Source: NIOZ-UU13 sp964417935 | GTDB lineage: Bacteria; Planctomycetota; Phycisphaerae; Sedimentisphaerales; Anaerobacaceae | Assembly: GCA_964417935.1 (NCBI GenBank) | Contig: CAYQKF010000010.1 | Location: forward strand, 4,877 to 68,876 | Length of the DNA: 64,000 nt | Reading direction: 5' to 3' | Part shown: positions 18,793-26,479 of the stretch, one piece after another | Layout of the letters: each line of letters begins with the position of its first letter | Position numbering within the stretch: position 1 is the first letter of the stretch | Position numbers and translations under genes: made by a program | The notes under the pieces: model-generated | Told to the model about the DNA's origin: nothing | Seen by the model: the letters and a program-made list of their open reading frames with translations, nothing else | Database searches by the model: none

Positions 18793-18975
18793 CTATAGCT
18801 TTTTGATATGATTATTGTAATCGTCAATAAGGCACAATTCGACCACTTCTTTGAGGTTTTTTCTAAGCTCATCCAGAGTTTCCGCCTGAGTGTGGGCTCC
18901 GGGAATTCCCGGAACACTAGCCACATATAGGCCGGTCTCTGCATCTTTTTCGATATATCCGGTTATTTTAAGCAT
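18793..18975 (-). CDS. Orphan HicB-like antitoxin-family protein
   Basis: 60 aa: MLKITGYIEKDAETGLYVAS, then PGIPGAHTQAETLDELRKNL, the HicB/UPF0150 partial-RNase-H-like fold. It starts at an ATG eight bases after AGGAGA. I translated both flanks and found no HicA toxin within 200 bp on either side, unlike the complete HicBA pair at 34186-34553. It is thus a solitary HicB, perhaps a relic or a free-standing regulator; it lacks a C-terminal DNA-binding domain. Confidence 0.8.
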   Translation of the reverse strand: MLKITGYIEKDAETGLYVASVPGIPGAHTQAETLDELRKNLKEVVELCLIDDYNNHIKKL

Positions 18976-19170
18976 TCTGTTATCTCCTGCTCTGGCAATC
19001 TATAATAATATCCAGCATGTCAGTTTAACCAATTGTGCCAAAGTTGGTCTAATCTTTCAACAAAAAAGGCTGGAAAAACAATTGCATCTCGTATATCGTA
19101 TCGCGAATAGTAAAATCTGTGAAATATGTAGTTATATAATCTGTGAAATCTATGGTTAAGAAGTCTGTGG

Positions 19171-19635
19171 ATGAGATTTATACTTATTGACAAAGTTATT
19201 TCGCTGGAAGATGGCAGGCAAATAAAGGCGGTCAAGAGCGTTTCTTTAGCTGAGGAATACTTGGCCGACCATTTTCCAACGTTTCCGGTGCTGCCAGGGG
19301 TATTGCTGCTGGAAGGGCTAATCGAGTCGGCATCTTGGCTGGTGCGCCGGACGGAAAATTTCGCCCACAGTATGATATTGCTTGAACAGGCAAGAAATGT
19401 AAAATATAAAAGTTTTCTGGCCCCCGGTGCCCAGATAGAATACACGGTCCAGGCCAAGACTATCGAAGAAAACGTCAGCAGCTTTACCGGCTTTGGCTTG
19501 TCCCAAGGTGAGCGAATTGTTGAGGCACGATTTGGTTTGAGGCATTTTAACTTAGCTGACCAGAATTCAGCAATGGCAGACATTGATGCCAAGATAATCG
19601 AAAATATGAAAAAACGATGGAAACTATTGCAATAG
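19171..19635 (+). CDS. fabZ: 3-hydroxyacyl-ACP dehydratase, FabZ-like
   Basis: 154-aa HotDog-fold enzyme that removes water from 3-hydroxyacyl-ACP. The active-site His34 (ADHFPTFPVLPG) and Glu48 (LLLEGLIE) are intact. First gene of a tight five-gene plus-strand cluster with an ACP, a second FabZ-like protein and two ketosynthases. No ketoreductase, enoyl reductase or malonyl transferase is in the cluster, so these must be supplied by the housekeeping system. There is no good Shine-Dalgarno; start chosen by homology to the second FabZ (both begin MR-I--IDK). Confidence 0.88.
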   Translation: MRFILIDKVISLEDGRQIKAVKSVSLAEEYLADHFPTFPVLPGVLLLEGLIESASWLVRRTENFAHSMILLEQARNVKYKSFLAPGAQIEYTVQAKTIEENVSSFTGFGLSQGERIVEARFGLRHFNLADQNSAMADIDAKIIENMKKRWKLLQ

Positions 19636-19662
19636 GGAATTGAATACTGGAGGTAAAAGAGT

Positions 19663-20058
19663 ATGGCAATGAGTCGGGACGAAATTATGCAGCAGGTTCA
19701 GGAAGTTTTGGTCGATGCGTTGGGCGTTGACGACGATGAGGTTACAACTGAGGCGACCTTGATGGGAGATTTAGGAGCTGAAAGCATTGACTTTTTAGAC
19801 ATAGTGTTTCGATTAGAGAAAGCGTTCGGAATAAAAATCCCGCGGGAAGAGTTATTCCCCGCTGAGAATCTGATGAACGATTCCGAATTTGTCCATAACG
19901 GCAAATTGACCGAAAAAGGACTGGCCGAATTGCGAGACAAGATGCCGCATACCGATATAACGGCATTCGAGAGCGACCCTGATATTAACAAGTTAGCCGA
20001 CCTGTTCACCGTCAATGCGATTGTAAATTACGTCGAAGGTAAGCTCGAGGCTGCTTAA
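19663..20058 (+). CDS. Acyl carrier protein with C-terminal extension
   Basis: 131 aa, longer than a normal ~78-aa ACP. Ser41 in GDLGAESIDFLDIVF is the expected phosphopantetheine site, and the acidic helix 2/3 region (FRLEKAFGIKIPREELF) is typical. Residues 75-131 form an unusual second part that includes LTEKGLAELRDKMPHTDI and ends VNAIVNYVEGKL, which looks like the normal ACP C-terminus displaced by a ~45-residue insertion. GGAGGT eight bases before the ATG fixes the start. It lies between the two FabZ genes and is presumably their dedicated carrier. Confidence 0.88.
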   Translation: MAMSRDEIMQQVQEVLVDALGVDDDEVTTEATLMGDLGAESIDFLDIVFRLEKAFGIKIPREELFPAENLMNDSEFVHNGKLTEKGLAELRDKMPHTDITAFESDPDINKLADLFTVNAIVNYVEGKLEAA

Positions 20059-20135
20059 TAATGTAAAGTTCCTGAATGTATTAGCGGCAGGATGGCTCAA
20101 AGTCAATCTGCCGTTAACTTTAATATGAGCGGAAA

Positions 20136-20648
20136 ATGCGTTGGATTTGGATAGACAAATTTGTTGAGTTTCAAAGTGGAAAGCGTGCCGTAGCGCTCAA
20201 GAATGTAACGCTCGCTGAGGAGCATTTGCACGACCATTTTCCCGGCTTTCCCGTTATGCCGGAGTGCTTGATGATTGAAGCGATGGCACAAACTTCAGGA
20301 ATACTGGTCGGCGAGGCAAAAAAGTTTCAGGAAAAAGTCATCCTTGCGAAGATAAAAAAAGCCGTCTTTTTTGACTACGTAAAGCCGGGCGATACGATAA
20401 AATTAGATGCAAAAATTGAATCCATCGCCCCGGAAGCGGCAAGCACAAGCGGCAAGATAACCTGTGCGGATAAACTAATTGCCGAGATAGATTTGATGTT
20501 CAGCCATATAGACCAGAATCTGGCGGGTAAAGAATTCCCGGAGGAGAACTTCGTGTTCACCGCCGAGGCATCTGTATTCGAATTACTTCTGCGAGACGTG
20601 GTTTCAGGTGGCGCCGGTTCCGGCGCTGCCGATTCGGAGCAAGATTGA
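20136..20648 (+). CDS. Second FabZ-like 3-hydroxyacyl-ACP dehydratase
   Basis: 170 aa, HotDog fold, paralogue of the FabZ at 19171. His34 (HDHFPGFPVMP) and Glu48 (LMIEAMAQ) are present. The usual Gly after PVMP is Glu (PVMPECLMIE), a change next to the active site. The C-terminal ~25 residues are Gly/Ala-rich. Its stop codon shares one base with the start of the ketosynthase (TGATG), so the two are translationally coupled. Its paralogy to the first FabZ suggests a heteromer or two chain-length specificities. Confidence 0.87.
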   Translation: MRWIWIDKFVEFQSGKRAVALKNVTLAEEHLHDHFPGFPVMPECLMIEAMAQTSGILVGEAKKFQEKVILAKIKKAVFFDYVKPGDTIKLDAKIESIAPEAASTSGKITCADKLIAEIDLMFSHIDQNLAGKEFPEENFVFTAEASVFELLLRDVVSGGAGSGAADSEQD

Positions 20649-21961
20649 TGGATTCGGCTCGCGTAGTGATAACCGGCCTTGGTGCGGTAACCCCCCTTGG
20701 ATTAACTGTCAATGAAACATGGGCCGGGCTCTGCGCCGGTACGTGTGGGATAGATAAAATTACAGCGTTTGACCCTGTGGGCTTCAACTGCAAATTAGCC
20801 GGCCAGGTCCCCAATTATAATATTAAGAAATATGTGCCGAAGACATATCGCAAAGCCATCAAACTAATGTCCAGGGACATCGAGCTGGCGGTCATAGCAG
20901 CAAACGAAGCGCTTGTTCGCAGCGGCCTTATTACAAAAGGTATCGACCCGGAAAACGTCAATGTCAATCCCGAGCGTATAGCAGTCAATCTGGGTGCGGG
21001 TCTTATAAGCTGCGATTTGGTTGAACTGGCCCCTGCGGTGGCGGCAAGCATTACCGACGGCAAATTTGACATTCATAAATGGGGCAAGGAAGGCCTTGAG
21101 CTTGTAACGCCTTTATGGTTGTTGAAATATCTACCTAATATGCTCGCCTGCCATATAGGTATCATTCACGATATTCAGGGGCCGAGCAATAGTATCACCT
21201 GTGCCGAAACGTCCGCGCATTTGGCCATAGCTGAGGCAGCGCAGATTATCGCCCGCGGCGCCAGTGACATCGCTTTGGCCGGCGGTGCTGAGGCAAAGGT
21301 CAGTCCAATAGTTATGATTCGCCAGTGCCTGCTTAAAAGAGCCACCGACAAAAACAATGACGAGCCGGCTTCCGCCTGCAGGCCATTTGACGCCGATGCC
21401 AAAGGCTCGGTCTTTGGTGAAGCCGCCGGTGTAGTGATACTGGAAAGTCTGGAAAATGCCGAAAGGCGAGGTGCAAAGATTTACGCTGAAGTGGCTGGAA
21501 TCGGTCACAGTAATAGTATAAATCCCGCGTATGAACATATTGAGCCTGATGGCAAAGGCATTGAGATAGCAATAGAAAAGGCAATAGCAGATGCACAAAT
21601 AGAGCCGGAAGATTTAGACCTGATAATCCCGCATGGGACGGGGATAGCAGTCGATGATTTGGCTGAAGCAAAAGCAATCCAGTCGGCTCTCGGCGAAGCG
21701 GCTGCCGAAATCCCTGTTTGGCCGACCAAAAGTATGCTAAGTAACACAGGTGCTGCAAGCGGAGCGCTTGATGTTATCGCTGCAGTTTGTGCAATGGCTG
21801 ACGGTAAGATACCCGCTGCGAAAAACTACGACAGAAAAGCTGCCGGCTACAATTTGAATATTGCTAATCAGCCGCAGGAAAAGAATATTCGTTATGCACT
21901 GTCCTGCAGTTATACGTATGGTGGACAAACAGCCGCAGTAGTGTTGAAACGACCAGATTGA
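20648..21961 (+). CDS. FabF-like ketosynthase with Cys-His-Asn active site
   Basis: 437 aa from the ATG at 20648. Thiolase fold of the beta-ketoacyl-ACP synthase I/II type. The nucleophile Cys185 is present (SNSITCAETSAHLAI), as is the first His, H329 (IIPHGTGIAVDD, with Ile for the usual Thr). K361 is kept, but the second catalytic His of the KSM-xGH motif is Asn366 (TKSMLSNTGAASG). Chain-length factors lose the Cys instead, so this is a different departure. It may condense with altered decarboxylation or act as partner to the second, intact ketosynthase. Confidence 0.88.
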   Translation: MDSARVVITGLGAVTPLGLTVNETWAGLCAGTCGIDKITAFDPVGFNCKLAGQVPNYNIKKYVPKTYRKAIKLMSRDIELAVIAANEALVRSGLITKGIDPENVNVNPERIAVNLGAGLISCDLVELAPAVAASITDGKFDIHKWGKEGLELVTPLWLLKYLPNMLACHIGIIHDIQGPSNSITCAETSAHLAIAEAAQIIARGASDIALAGGAEAKVSPIVMIRQCLLKRATDKNNDEPASACRPFDADAKGSVFGEAAGVVILESLENAERRGAKIYAEVAGIGHSNSINPAYEHIEPDGKGIEIAIEKAIADAQIEPEDLDLIIPHGTGIAVDDLAEAKAIQSALGEAAAEIPVWPTKSMLSNTGAASGALDVIAAVCAMADGKIPAAKNYDRKAAGYNLNIANQPQEKNIRYALSCSYTYGGQTAAVVLKRPD

Positions 21962-22225
21962 ATATCCAATATCGAACAAGGAATGACGAATAAAGAAGTA
22001 AAAGAATCGGATTGAGATGCCCAGAGAAGATGATAAAAACGACAAGTATAATCTTGAAAAGCGTTTGATTGATTTCGCAGTTCGTATTATAGCTGAATGC
22101 GATGAGTTAATATCAATTTTTGTGACAAGTGTAAGAACAGCGGAAAAAAACAAACGCAGGCAGAGTAAATGAATTTAGCTTTTTAACTTCGACATTCAAT
22201 ATTCCTTGTTGAATATTCATTATTC
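21961..22225. mobile_element. Inverted-repeat-bounded unit carrying an S23-like gene remnant
   Basis: Imperfect inverted repeats of ~40 bp (21961-21999 and 22185-22225), both containing the core AACAAGGAAT with flanking GAATAT and GAAGT elements, bracket a 51-codon frame. The unit fills the whole gap between the two ketosynthase genes. Similar AACAAGGAAT repeats accompany four-helix-bundle (S23-type) genes in other bacteria as far as I recall. Size and structure suggest a small non-autonomous or relic element. Confidence 0.55.
22017..22172 (+). pseudogene. Internally deleted four-helix-bundle (23S rRNA intervening-protein type) gene
   Basis: A 51-codon frame from ATG 22017. Residues 11-25 (YNLEKRLIDFAVRII) match the N-terminal helix of S23/four-helix-bundle proteins, and residues 27-46 (ECDELISIFVTSVRTAEKNK) match their C-terminal helix. 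The ~70 residues normally between (the SGTSxxANYxEA region) are missing, yet the frame is open. It is either a deletion relic or a mini-protein. It sits inside the inverted-repeat unit between the two ketosynthases. Confidence 0.65.
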
Positions 22226-22262
22226 AAAATAGGACATGAAAGGTATCTCAAGGGTCTAATAA

Positions 22263-23573
22263 ATGGCTGAACGAGTCGTAATAACCGGAATGGGTATCGT
22301 TTGTCCTTTAGGCCACGATGTGGAAACGCTCTGGCAGGCGATATTAGCGGGCAAGAGCGGCGTAGCTAAAACCACCATTTTCGATGCCTCGACGTTCCCT
22401 ACTACATTCGATGCCGAGGTCAAAGATTACGACTTTGCAGAATACACGAAGAATCCGCAGTTACACAAACACGGCAATCGAGGCTCCGGCTTTGTCATCG
22501 GCGCAGCGAATCAGGCCTGCAAACAGGCCGGGATTGATGTTGAAACCGCCGTGCCAACCGATGGAATAGACCGAAGCAGATTAGGGATTTATTTGGGTGC
22601 AGGCGAAGGCTCTGTTGACAATGATGTATTTTTCGCTGCAATCGTTGAGGGATGGGACGCAGACAAAAACGAAATGGACTGGGGCCGGTGGGCGCAGGTC
22701 GCCTTCGGCAGAATGGACCCGATGTGCGAGCTTGAGCAGGAGCCGAATATGCCCGCTGCTCATATCGCAGTGCTCACGGGCGCTCGCGGGCCGACAAGAA
22801 GCTGCCTTACCGCCTGCGCAGCCAGCACTCAGTCCGTCGGCGAGGCAATGATGCTAATCCGCAAAGGTGCCGCGGACATAATGATTGCAGGCGGTGCGCA
22901 TTCAATGATACATCCATTGGGCCTTATGGGCTTTAATCGTCTTACCGCCCTATCGACGAGAAATGACAGTCCCGAAACGGCATCAAGGCCGTTCTCAGCT
23001 ACCAGAGACGGCTTCATACTTGGCGAAGGCGCAGCAATTGTCATTCTCGAATCTTTAAGCTCGGCGAAAAAAAGAGGGATTGAAATATTAACAGAAGTCA
23101 TCGGCTATGGCAGCAGCTCCGACGCATTCAGAATTACCGATATGCACGAACAAGGCAGAGGCGCGGCACAAGCGATTACTGCGGCACTTGCCGACGCCGG
23201 CATCAGCTATAAAGATATAGATTACATAAACACGCACGGCACAAGCACAATGGAAAACGACTCAATAGAGACCAAGGCAATTAAAGCGGTTTTCAAAGAA
23301 GAAGCGAAAAAAACCCCTGCCAGCAGTGTCAAGAGTATGCTTGGTCATCTAATTGGAGCAGCCGGTGCAGCCGAGTTGATTACCTGTGTCCTGGCCATTC
23401 GAGATAATGTATTACCGCCGACAATGAATCTGATAGACCCCGACCCGGAGCTTGATCTGGATTATGTGCCTAATAAGCCGCGCAAATGTCAGGTTGATGT
23501 CGTGATGAACGAGTCCTTCGGATTCGGCGGACAAAATAACGTCGTAATTATAAAAAGGTATAGCGGCAAGTAA
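22263..23573 (+). CDS. Beta-ketoacyl-ACP synthase, FabF-like, intact active site
   Basis: 436 aa. The Cys-His-His triad of KAS I/II is complete: C185 in SCLTACAASTQS, H325 in INTHGTSTMEND, and H362 in VKSMLGHLIGAAG with K357. It also has the C-terminal NESFGFGGQNNVV loop. It elongates acyl-ACP with malonyl-ACP. It is the last gene of the FabZ-ACP-FabZ-KS-KS cluster, separated from the atypical ketosynthase by the S23-remnant unit. Start: ATG at 22263; no strong Shine-Dalgarno is visible. Confidence 0.92.
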   Translation: MAERVVITGMGIVCPLGHDVETLWQAILAGKSGVAKTTIFDASTFPTTFDAEVKDYDFAEYTKNPQLHKHGNRGSGFVIGAANQACKQAGIDVETAVPTDGIDRSRLGIYLGAGEGSVDNDVFFAAIVEGWDADKNEMDWGRWAQVAFGRMDPMCELEQEPNMPAAHIAVLTGARGPTRSCLTACAASTQSVGEAMMLIRKGAADIMIAGGAHSMIHPLGLMGFNRLTALSTRNDSPETASRPFSATRDGFILGEGAAIVILESLSSAKKRGIEILTEVIGYGSSSDAFRITDMHEQGRGAAQAITAALADAGISYKDIDYINTHGTSTMENDSIETKAIKAVFKEEAKKTPASSVKSMLGHLIGAAGAAELITCVLAIRDNVLPPTMNLIDPDPELDLDYVPNKPRKCQVDVVMNESFGFGGQNNVVIIKRYSGK

Positions 23574-23723
23574 AAAGTCGAGAGCCTAATCGCAATACGC
23601 ATGACGCAATACGAAATATAATTGACGTCAGCTTACTGGCACAGTACACTTCGATGAATGTAACAGTTGGGAGTTCCAGCCTGATGACAAAGGAGACAAC
23701 GGCAGAATAAAAGGAGTGAAAAT

Positions 23724-24149
23724 ATGAAAAAGTTGGTTATCCTGAATTTGAGTTTGACTTTTTTTGCGTTGACCCTCTTTGGATGCCAGGCTCCCGCCCA
23801 GGGGCCTTCCGATGAACAGCTCGTCGGTGCAACGATGGCCGAATGGAAAGCGGCTATGGTGGCAAAGGATTTGGACAAGCTGATGGCGAAGTTTTCCGAG
23901 GACTACATCTCTTCCAGAGGTAGCGGCAAAGTTGCATTGCGCGAGCGTATGTCCAGAGCAATCCAGCGGGGCTTTATGGATAACGTTGAAGTCAACGATA
24001 GTAACGCCAAAATCAAGATTGTAGGCGGCAACGCTACGTTCGGTCCGGTTGAGTTTGTCTCCGACAGTGATACATTTAAGCTCGATTACATACTCCGAAA
24101 AGAAAATGCAGCCTGGCTCATTGTCGGCTCGAAAAGATATGAACAATAG
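23724..24149 (+). CDS. Lipoprotein with SnoaL/DUF4440-like (NTF2) fold
   Basis: 141 aa. Signal peptide with lipobox LFG-C21, so it is lipid-anchored after processing. The mature part matches the cone-shaped NTF2/SnoaL pattern (WKAAMVAKDLDKLMAKFSEDY at the start, a final WLIVGSKRY strand), a fold used for small-ligand binding or as a non-enzymatic scaffold. GGAG about eight bases before the ATG. Downstream of the ketosynthases on the same strand but with a 150-bp gap; a role in that pathway is speculative. Confidence 0.75.
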   Translation: MKKLVILNLSLTFFALTLFGCQAPAQGPSDEQLVGATMAEWKAAMVAKDLDKLMAKFSEDYISSRGSGKVALRERMSRAIQRGFMDNVEVNDSNAKIKIVGGNATFGPVEFVSDSDTFKLDYILRKENAAWLIVGSKRYEQ

Positions 24150-24249
24150 CCTTGCAGTCAGCTTCCTGATTACGAACGTTTTTAAGAAAGGCGAATATCG
24201 GAGTACCGGGAAATCAGGATGCAGAGTATCAGGGAATCAGAATATCAGG

Positions 24250-24310
24250 ACAAGCCGTTGGGTGGTACCCTCAAACAATAGCCTGAGTTCGTCAAAGGTT
24301 CGTTTGGAAA
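24250..24310 (+). repeat. Dispersed GGGTGG-ACCCTCAAAC repeat, copy 1
   Basis: TGGGTGGTACCCTCAAAC, CCTGAGTTCGTCAAAGG and CGTTTGG are elements of a repeat family seen again at 34634-34698, 56310-56402, 58392-58455 and 62553-62612. It lies just upstream of serS. The arms are partly self-complementary. Confidence 0.6.
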
Positions 24311-24359
24311 TGGCGACTTCCGAATTGAAAATAATATATTTGTACTTCTCTAAATAATT

Positions 24360-25637
24360 ATGATCGACATTAAACAAATACGTGAAAAACGTGAGAAATT
24401 CAAGAAAGCCGCAAATGATAAAAACTACGACGTTGATATCGACCATCTCCTCGATATAGATACCGCTCTTCTGGACAATAAAAATGAGTTGCAATATATC
24501 GCGACTGAGAAAAATAAACTCGGCAAATCGATCCCTAAACTATCTGGGGACGAGAAGACCAATGCCATAGGCAAGCTGAGTATACATAAAAAGAAAGAAA
24601 TAGAACTTCAAGAGAAAATCAAAGAACTCCAACCGGAATTTGTTAAGCTTATGCGATTAGTGGCGCAGCCGGCCGATGATGATGTGCCAATAGGTAAGGA
24701 CGATACAGAAAATGTTGAAATAAGAAGAGAGGGAGAGATTCGGAAGTTCGATTTCGAGCCAAAAGACCACGTACAGTTGGGATTGGCCCTGGGTATTATC
24801 GATATCGAACGAGGCGTGAAATTAGCAGGGACAAGAAACTACATCCTGAAAGGTGATGGGGCGCTATTGCACTGGGCGGTTCTGCGATTCGCAATCGACT
24901 TCATGGTCGATAAAGGATATGTCCCAATGTCGGTGCCGCTTCTTATGAAGGACCAGACAATGATAGGCACTGGTTTTTTCCCTGGCTCTGAAGACCAGAC
25001 TTACCGAATGGAAAAGGACCAGCTCAATCTGGCAGGTACCGCTGAAGTCCCGTTGACGGCCTACCGTATGGGCGAGATATTAAGCGCCGAAGAGCTGCCG
25101 TTAAATTACGTGGCACTATCAAGCTGTTTTAGACGCGAAGCCGGCGCCGCAGGCAAAGACACCTACGGCCTTTACAGAATCCATCAGTTCGACAAGGTCG
25201 AGCAGGTAGTTATCTGTGAGAACAGCGTCGAACAGAGCAATAAGTTCCACAATGAGATTTTAGCCAACGCCGAGGCTGTGATGCAGGCCCTGGAACTGCC
25301 CTACCGGGTTGCAAATGTCTGCACCGGCGACCTCGGCAGAGGCCAGGTAAAAAAATTCGACATCGAAGCCTGGATGCCCTCGCGCGGCAACTATTGCGAA
25401 ACCCACAGCGCAAGCAAATTCTACGAATTCCAGGCCAGAAGAATGAACCTCCGCTACAAAGACCCCGCCACAAAGAAGAACCACTTCTGCCACACACTCA
25501 ACAATACAGTCATCGCATCACCGAGAATACTGATACCGATTTTAGAGCTTTACCAGCACGCCGACGGCTCAATAACAATACCAAAAATCCTACGCCCATA
25601 TATGAACGGCAAAGAGACAATCAATAAACATTCATGA
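24360..25637 (+). CDS. serS: Serine--tRNA ligase
   Basis: 425-aa class II aminoacyl-tRNA synthetase. The N-terminal ~110 residues form the long antiparallel coiled coil (tRNA-binding arm). The catalytic core has the motif 2 region CFRREAGAAGKDTYGLYRIH with TAEVPLTAY upstream, and motif 3 LNNTVIASPRILIPILELYQ. Length is normal. It charges tRNA-Ser (and tRNA-Sec) with serine in the cytoplasm. The start ATG directly follows a repeat-rich spacer without an obvious Shine-Dalgarno. Confidence 0.97.
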   Translation: MIDIKQIREKREKFKKAANDKNYDVDIDHLLDIDTALLDNKNELQYIATEKNKLGKSIPKLSGDEKTNAIGKLSIHKKKEIELQEKIKELQPEFVKLMRLVAQPADDDVPIGKDDTENVEIRREGEIRKFDFEPKDHVQLGLALGIIDIERGVKLAGTRNYILKGDGALLHWAVLRFAIDFMVDKGYVPMSVPLLMKDQTMIGTGFFPGSEDQTYRMEKDQLNLAGTAEVPLTAYRMGEILSAEELPLNYVALSSCFRREAGAAGKDTYGLYRIHQFDKVEQVVICENSVEQSNKFHNEILANAEAVMQALELPYRVANVCTGDLGRGQVKKFDIEAWMPSRGNYCETHSASKFYEFQARRMNLRYKDPATKKNHFCHTLNNTVIASPRILIPILELYQHADGSITIPKILRPYMNGKETINKHS

Positions 25638-25653
25638 CATAAGGAACTTGATT

Positions 25654-26070
25654 ATGACCAAAGAAGAAGTTCTTGAATTCGCAACAAAAAATCCTGTCTT
25701 CAGCCTTGCTACGATTGACGGCAATCAACCTCGCGTTCGTTCAATGATGTTGTATAAAGCCGACGAAAATGGAATCATTTTCTGTACCGGTCGGGACAAA
25801 GCCGTTCACAAGCAACTGCGAGCCAATCCGGCTGCCGAGCTTTGCTTTTATAACGCCGAGCAGGGACGCCAGGTCAGAATCGAAGGCACCGTAGAGATGC
25901 TCGACGAGTTGGAGCTAAAAAAGCAGGTTGTCGAAGCTTTCTCCTTCTTAAAGCCATGGGTAGAGAGCCAGGGCTACGAAGTAATGATATGTTATCGCCT
26001 CAAAAACGCCAGAGCCACAACCTGGACAATGGAAACAAACTTCGAACCCAAACAATACATACAGCTTTGA
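25654..26070 (+). CDS. Pyridoxamine 5'-phosphate oxidase-family (FMN-binding split barrel) protein
   Basis: 138 aa from the ATG at 25654, preceded by AAGGA. Pattern of the general-stress/PNPOx-like split-barrel proteins: FATKNPVFSLATIDGNQPRVRS at the start, then IIFCTGRDKAVHKQLRANP and a C-terminal barrel strand. Such proteins bind FMN or F420/heme and often act on unknown substrates; this one is too short to be a true PdxH. Sixteen bases after serS, so probably co-transcribed. Confidence 0.82.
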   Translation: MTKEEVLEFATKNPVFSLATIDGNQPRVRSMMLYKADENGIIFCTGRDKAVHKQLRANPAAELCFYNAEQGRQVRIEGTVEMLDELELKKQVVEAFSFLKPWVESQGYEVMICYRLKNARATTWTMETNFEPKQYIQL

Positions 26071-26123
26071 ACTAAACCGACTATCCTTGTTGGAACATCT
26101 TTTCTGTAAAAGAAAAGGCTTCT

Positions 26124-26280
26124 GCAAAATTGAGGTTAGGCATATATTATTTAATGAAATCTGTTTTTTGAATTTCTTAAATAATCACCTAACTGATTAT
26201 TACACAATAAGTTACTGTTTGAAAAGAAAAAATCAAAAAACGATTTTTTCTTTTCAAAGTATGCCTAACCTCAAATTTGC
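26124..26280. mobile_element. 157-bp MITE-like element with 21-bp terminal inverted repeats
   Basis: The ends GCAAAATTGAGGTTAGGCATA (26124-26144) and its near-perfect complement (26260-26280) match at 20 of 21 positions. Inside are two further perfect hairpins: AATAATCA/TGATTATT (26180-26201) and a 14-bp stem GAAAAGAAAAAATC/GATTTTTTCTTTTC (26221-26255). The AT-rich interior encodes nothing convincing. No clear target-site duplication is seen. It lies in the otherwise empty gap 26071-26479 and could be a non-autonomous transposon or a structured RNA. Confidence 0.65.
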
Positions 26281-26479
26281 ATAACACTTTAAAAGAAGGA
26301 ACCGGAGATAATCCTTTTTTTATCGTTATGATGAAACATGAGCATTGACGCTTAATAGACTAAGGTTATAATCCTTGAGTTGGGCTGTCTGGTTAAGAAG
26401 CCGGATTGCACCTGACTGATAACGTTAACAGCACTGAGCTGACATCTTGCACTTCTTGCCTCTACCATGGTATAGCAAT

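Noticed and set aside
21131..21758. Long antisense frames within the ketosynthase gene
   Set aside because: Shadows of a GC-biased coding sequence; no ribosome site and the sense strand has full family similarity.
26087..26284. Small plus-strand frame after the PNPOx-like gene
   Set aside because: It translates through the inverted repeats of the MITE-like element and has no ribosome site or recognisable pattern.
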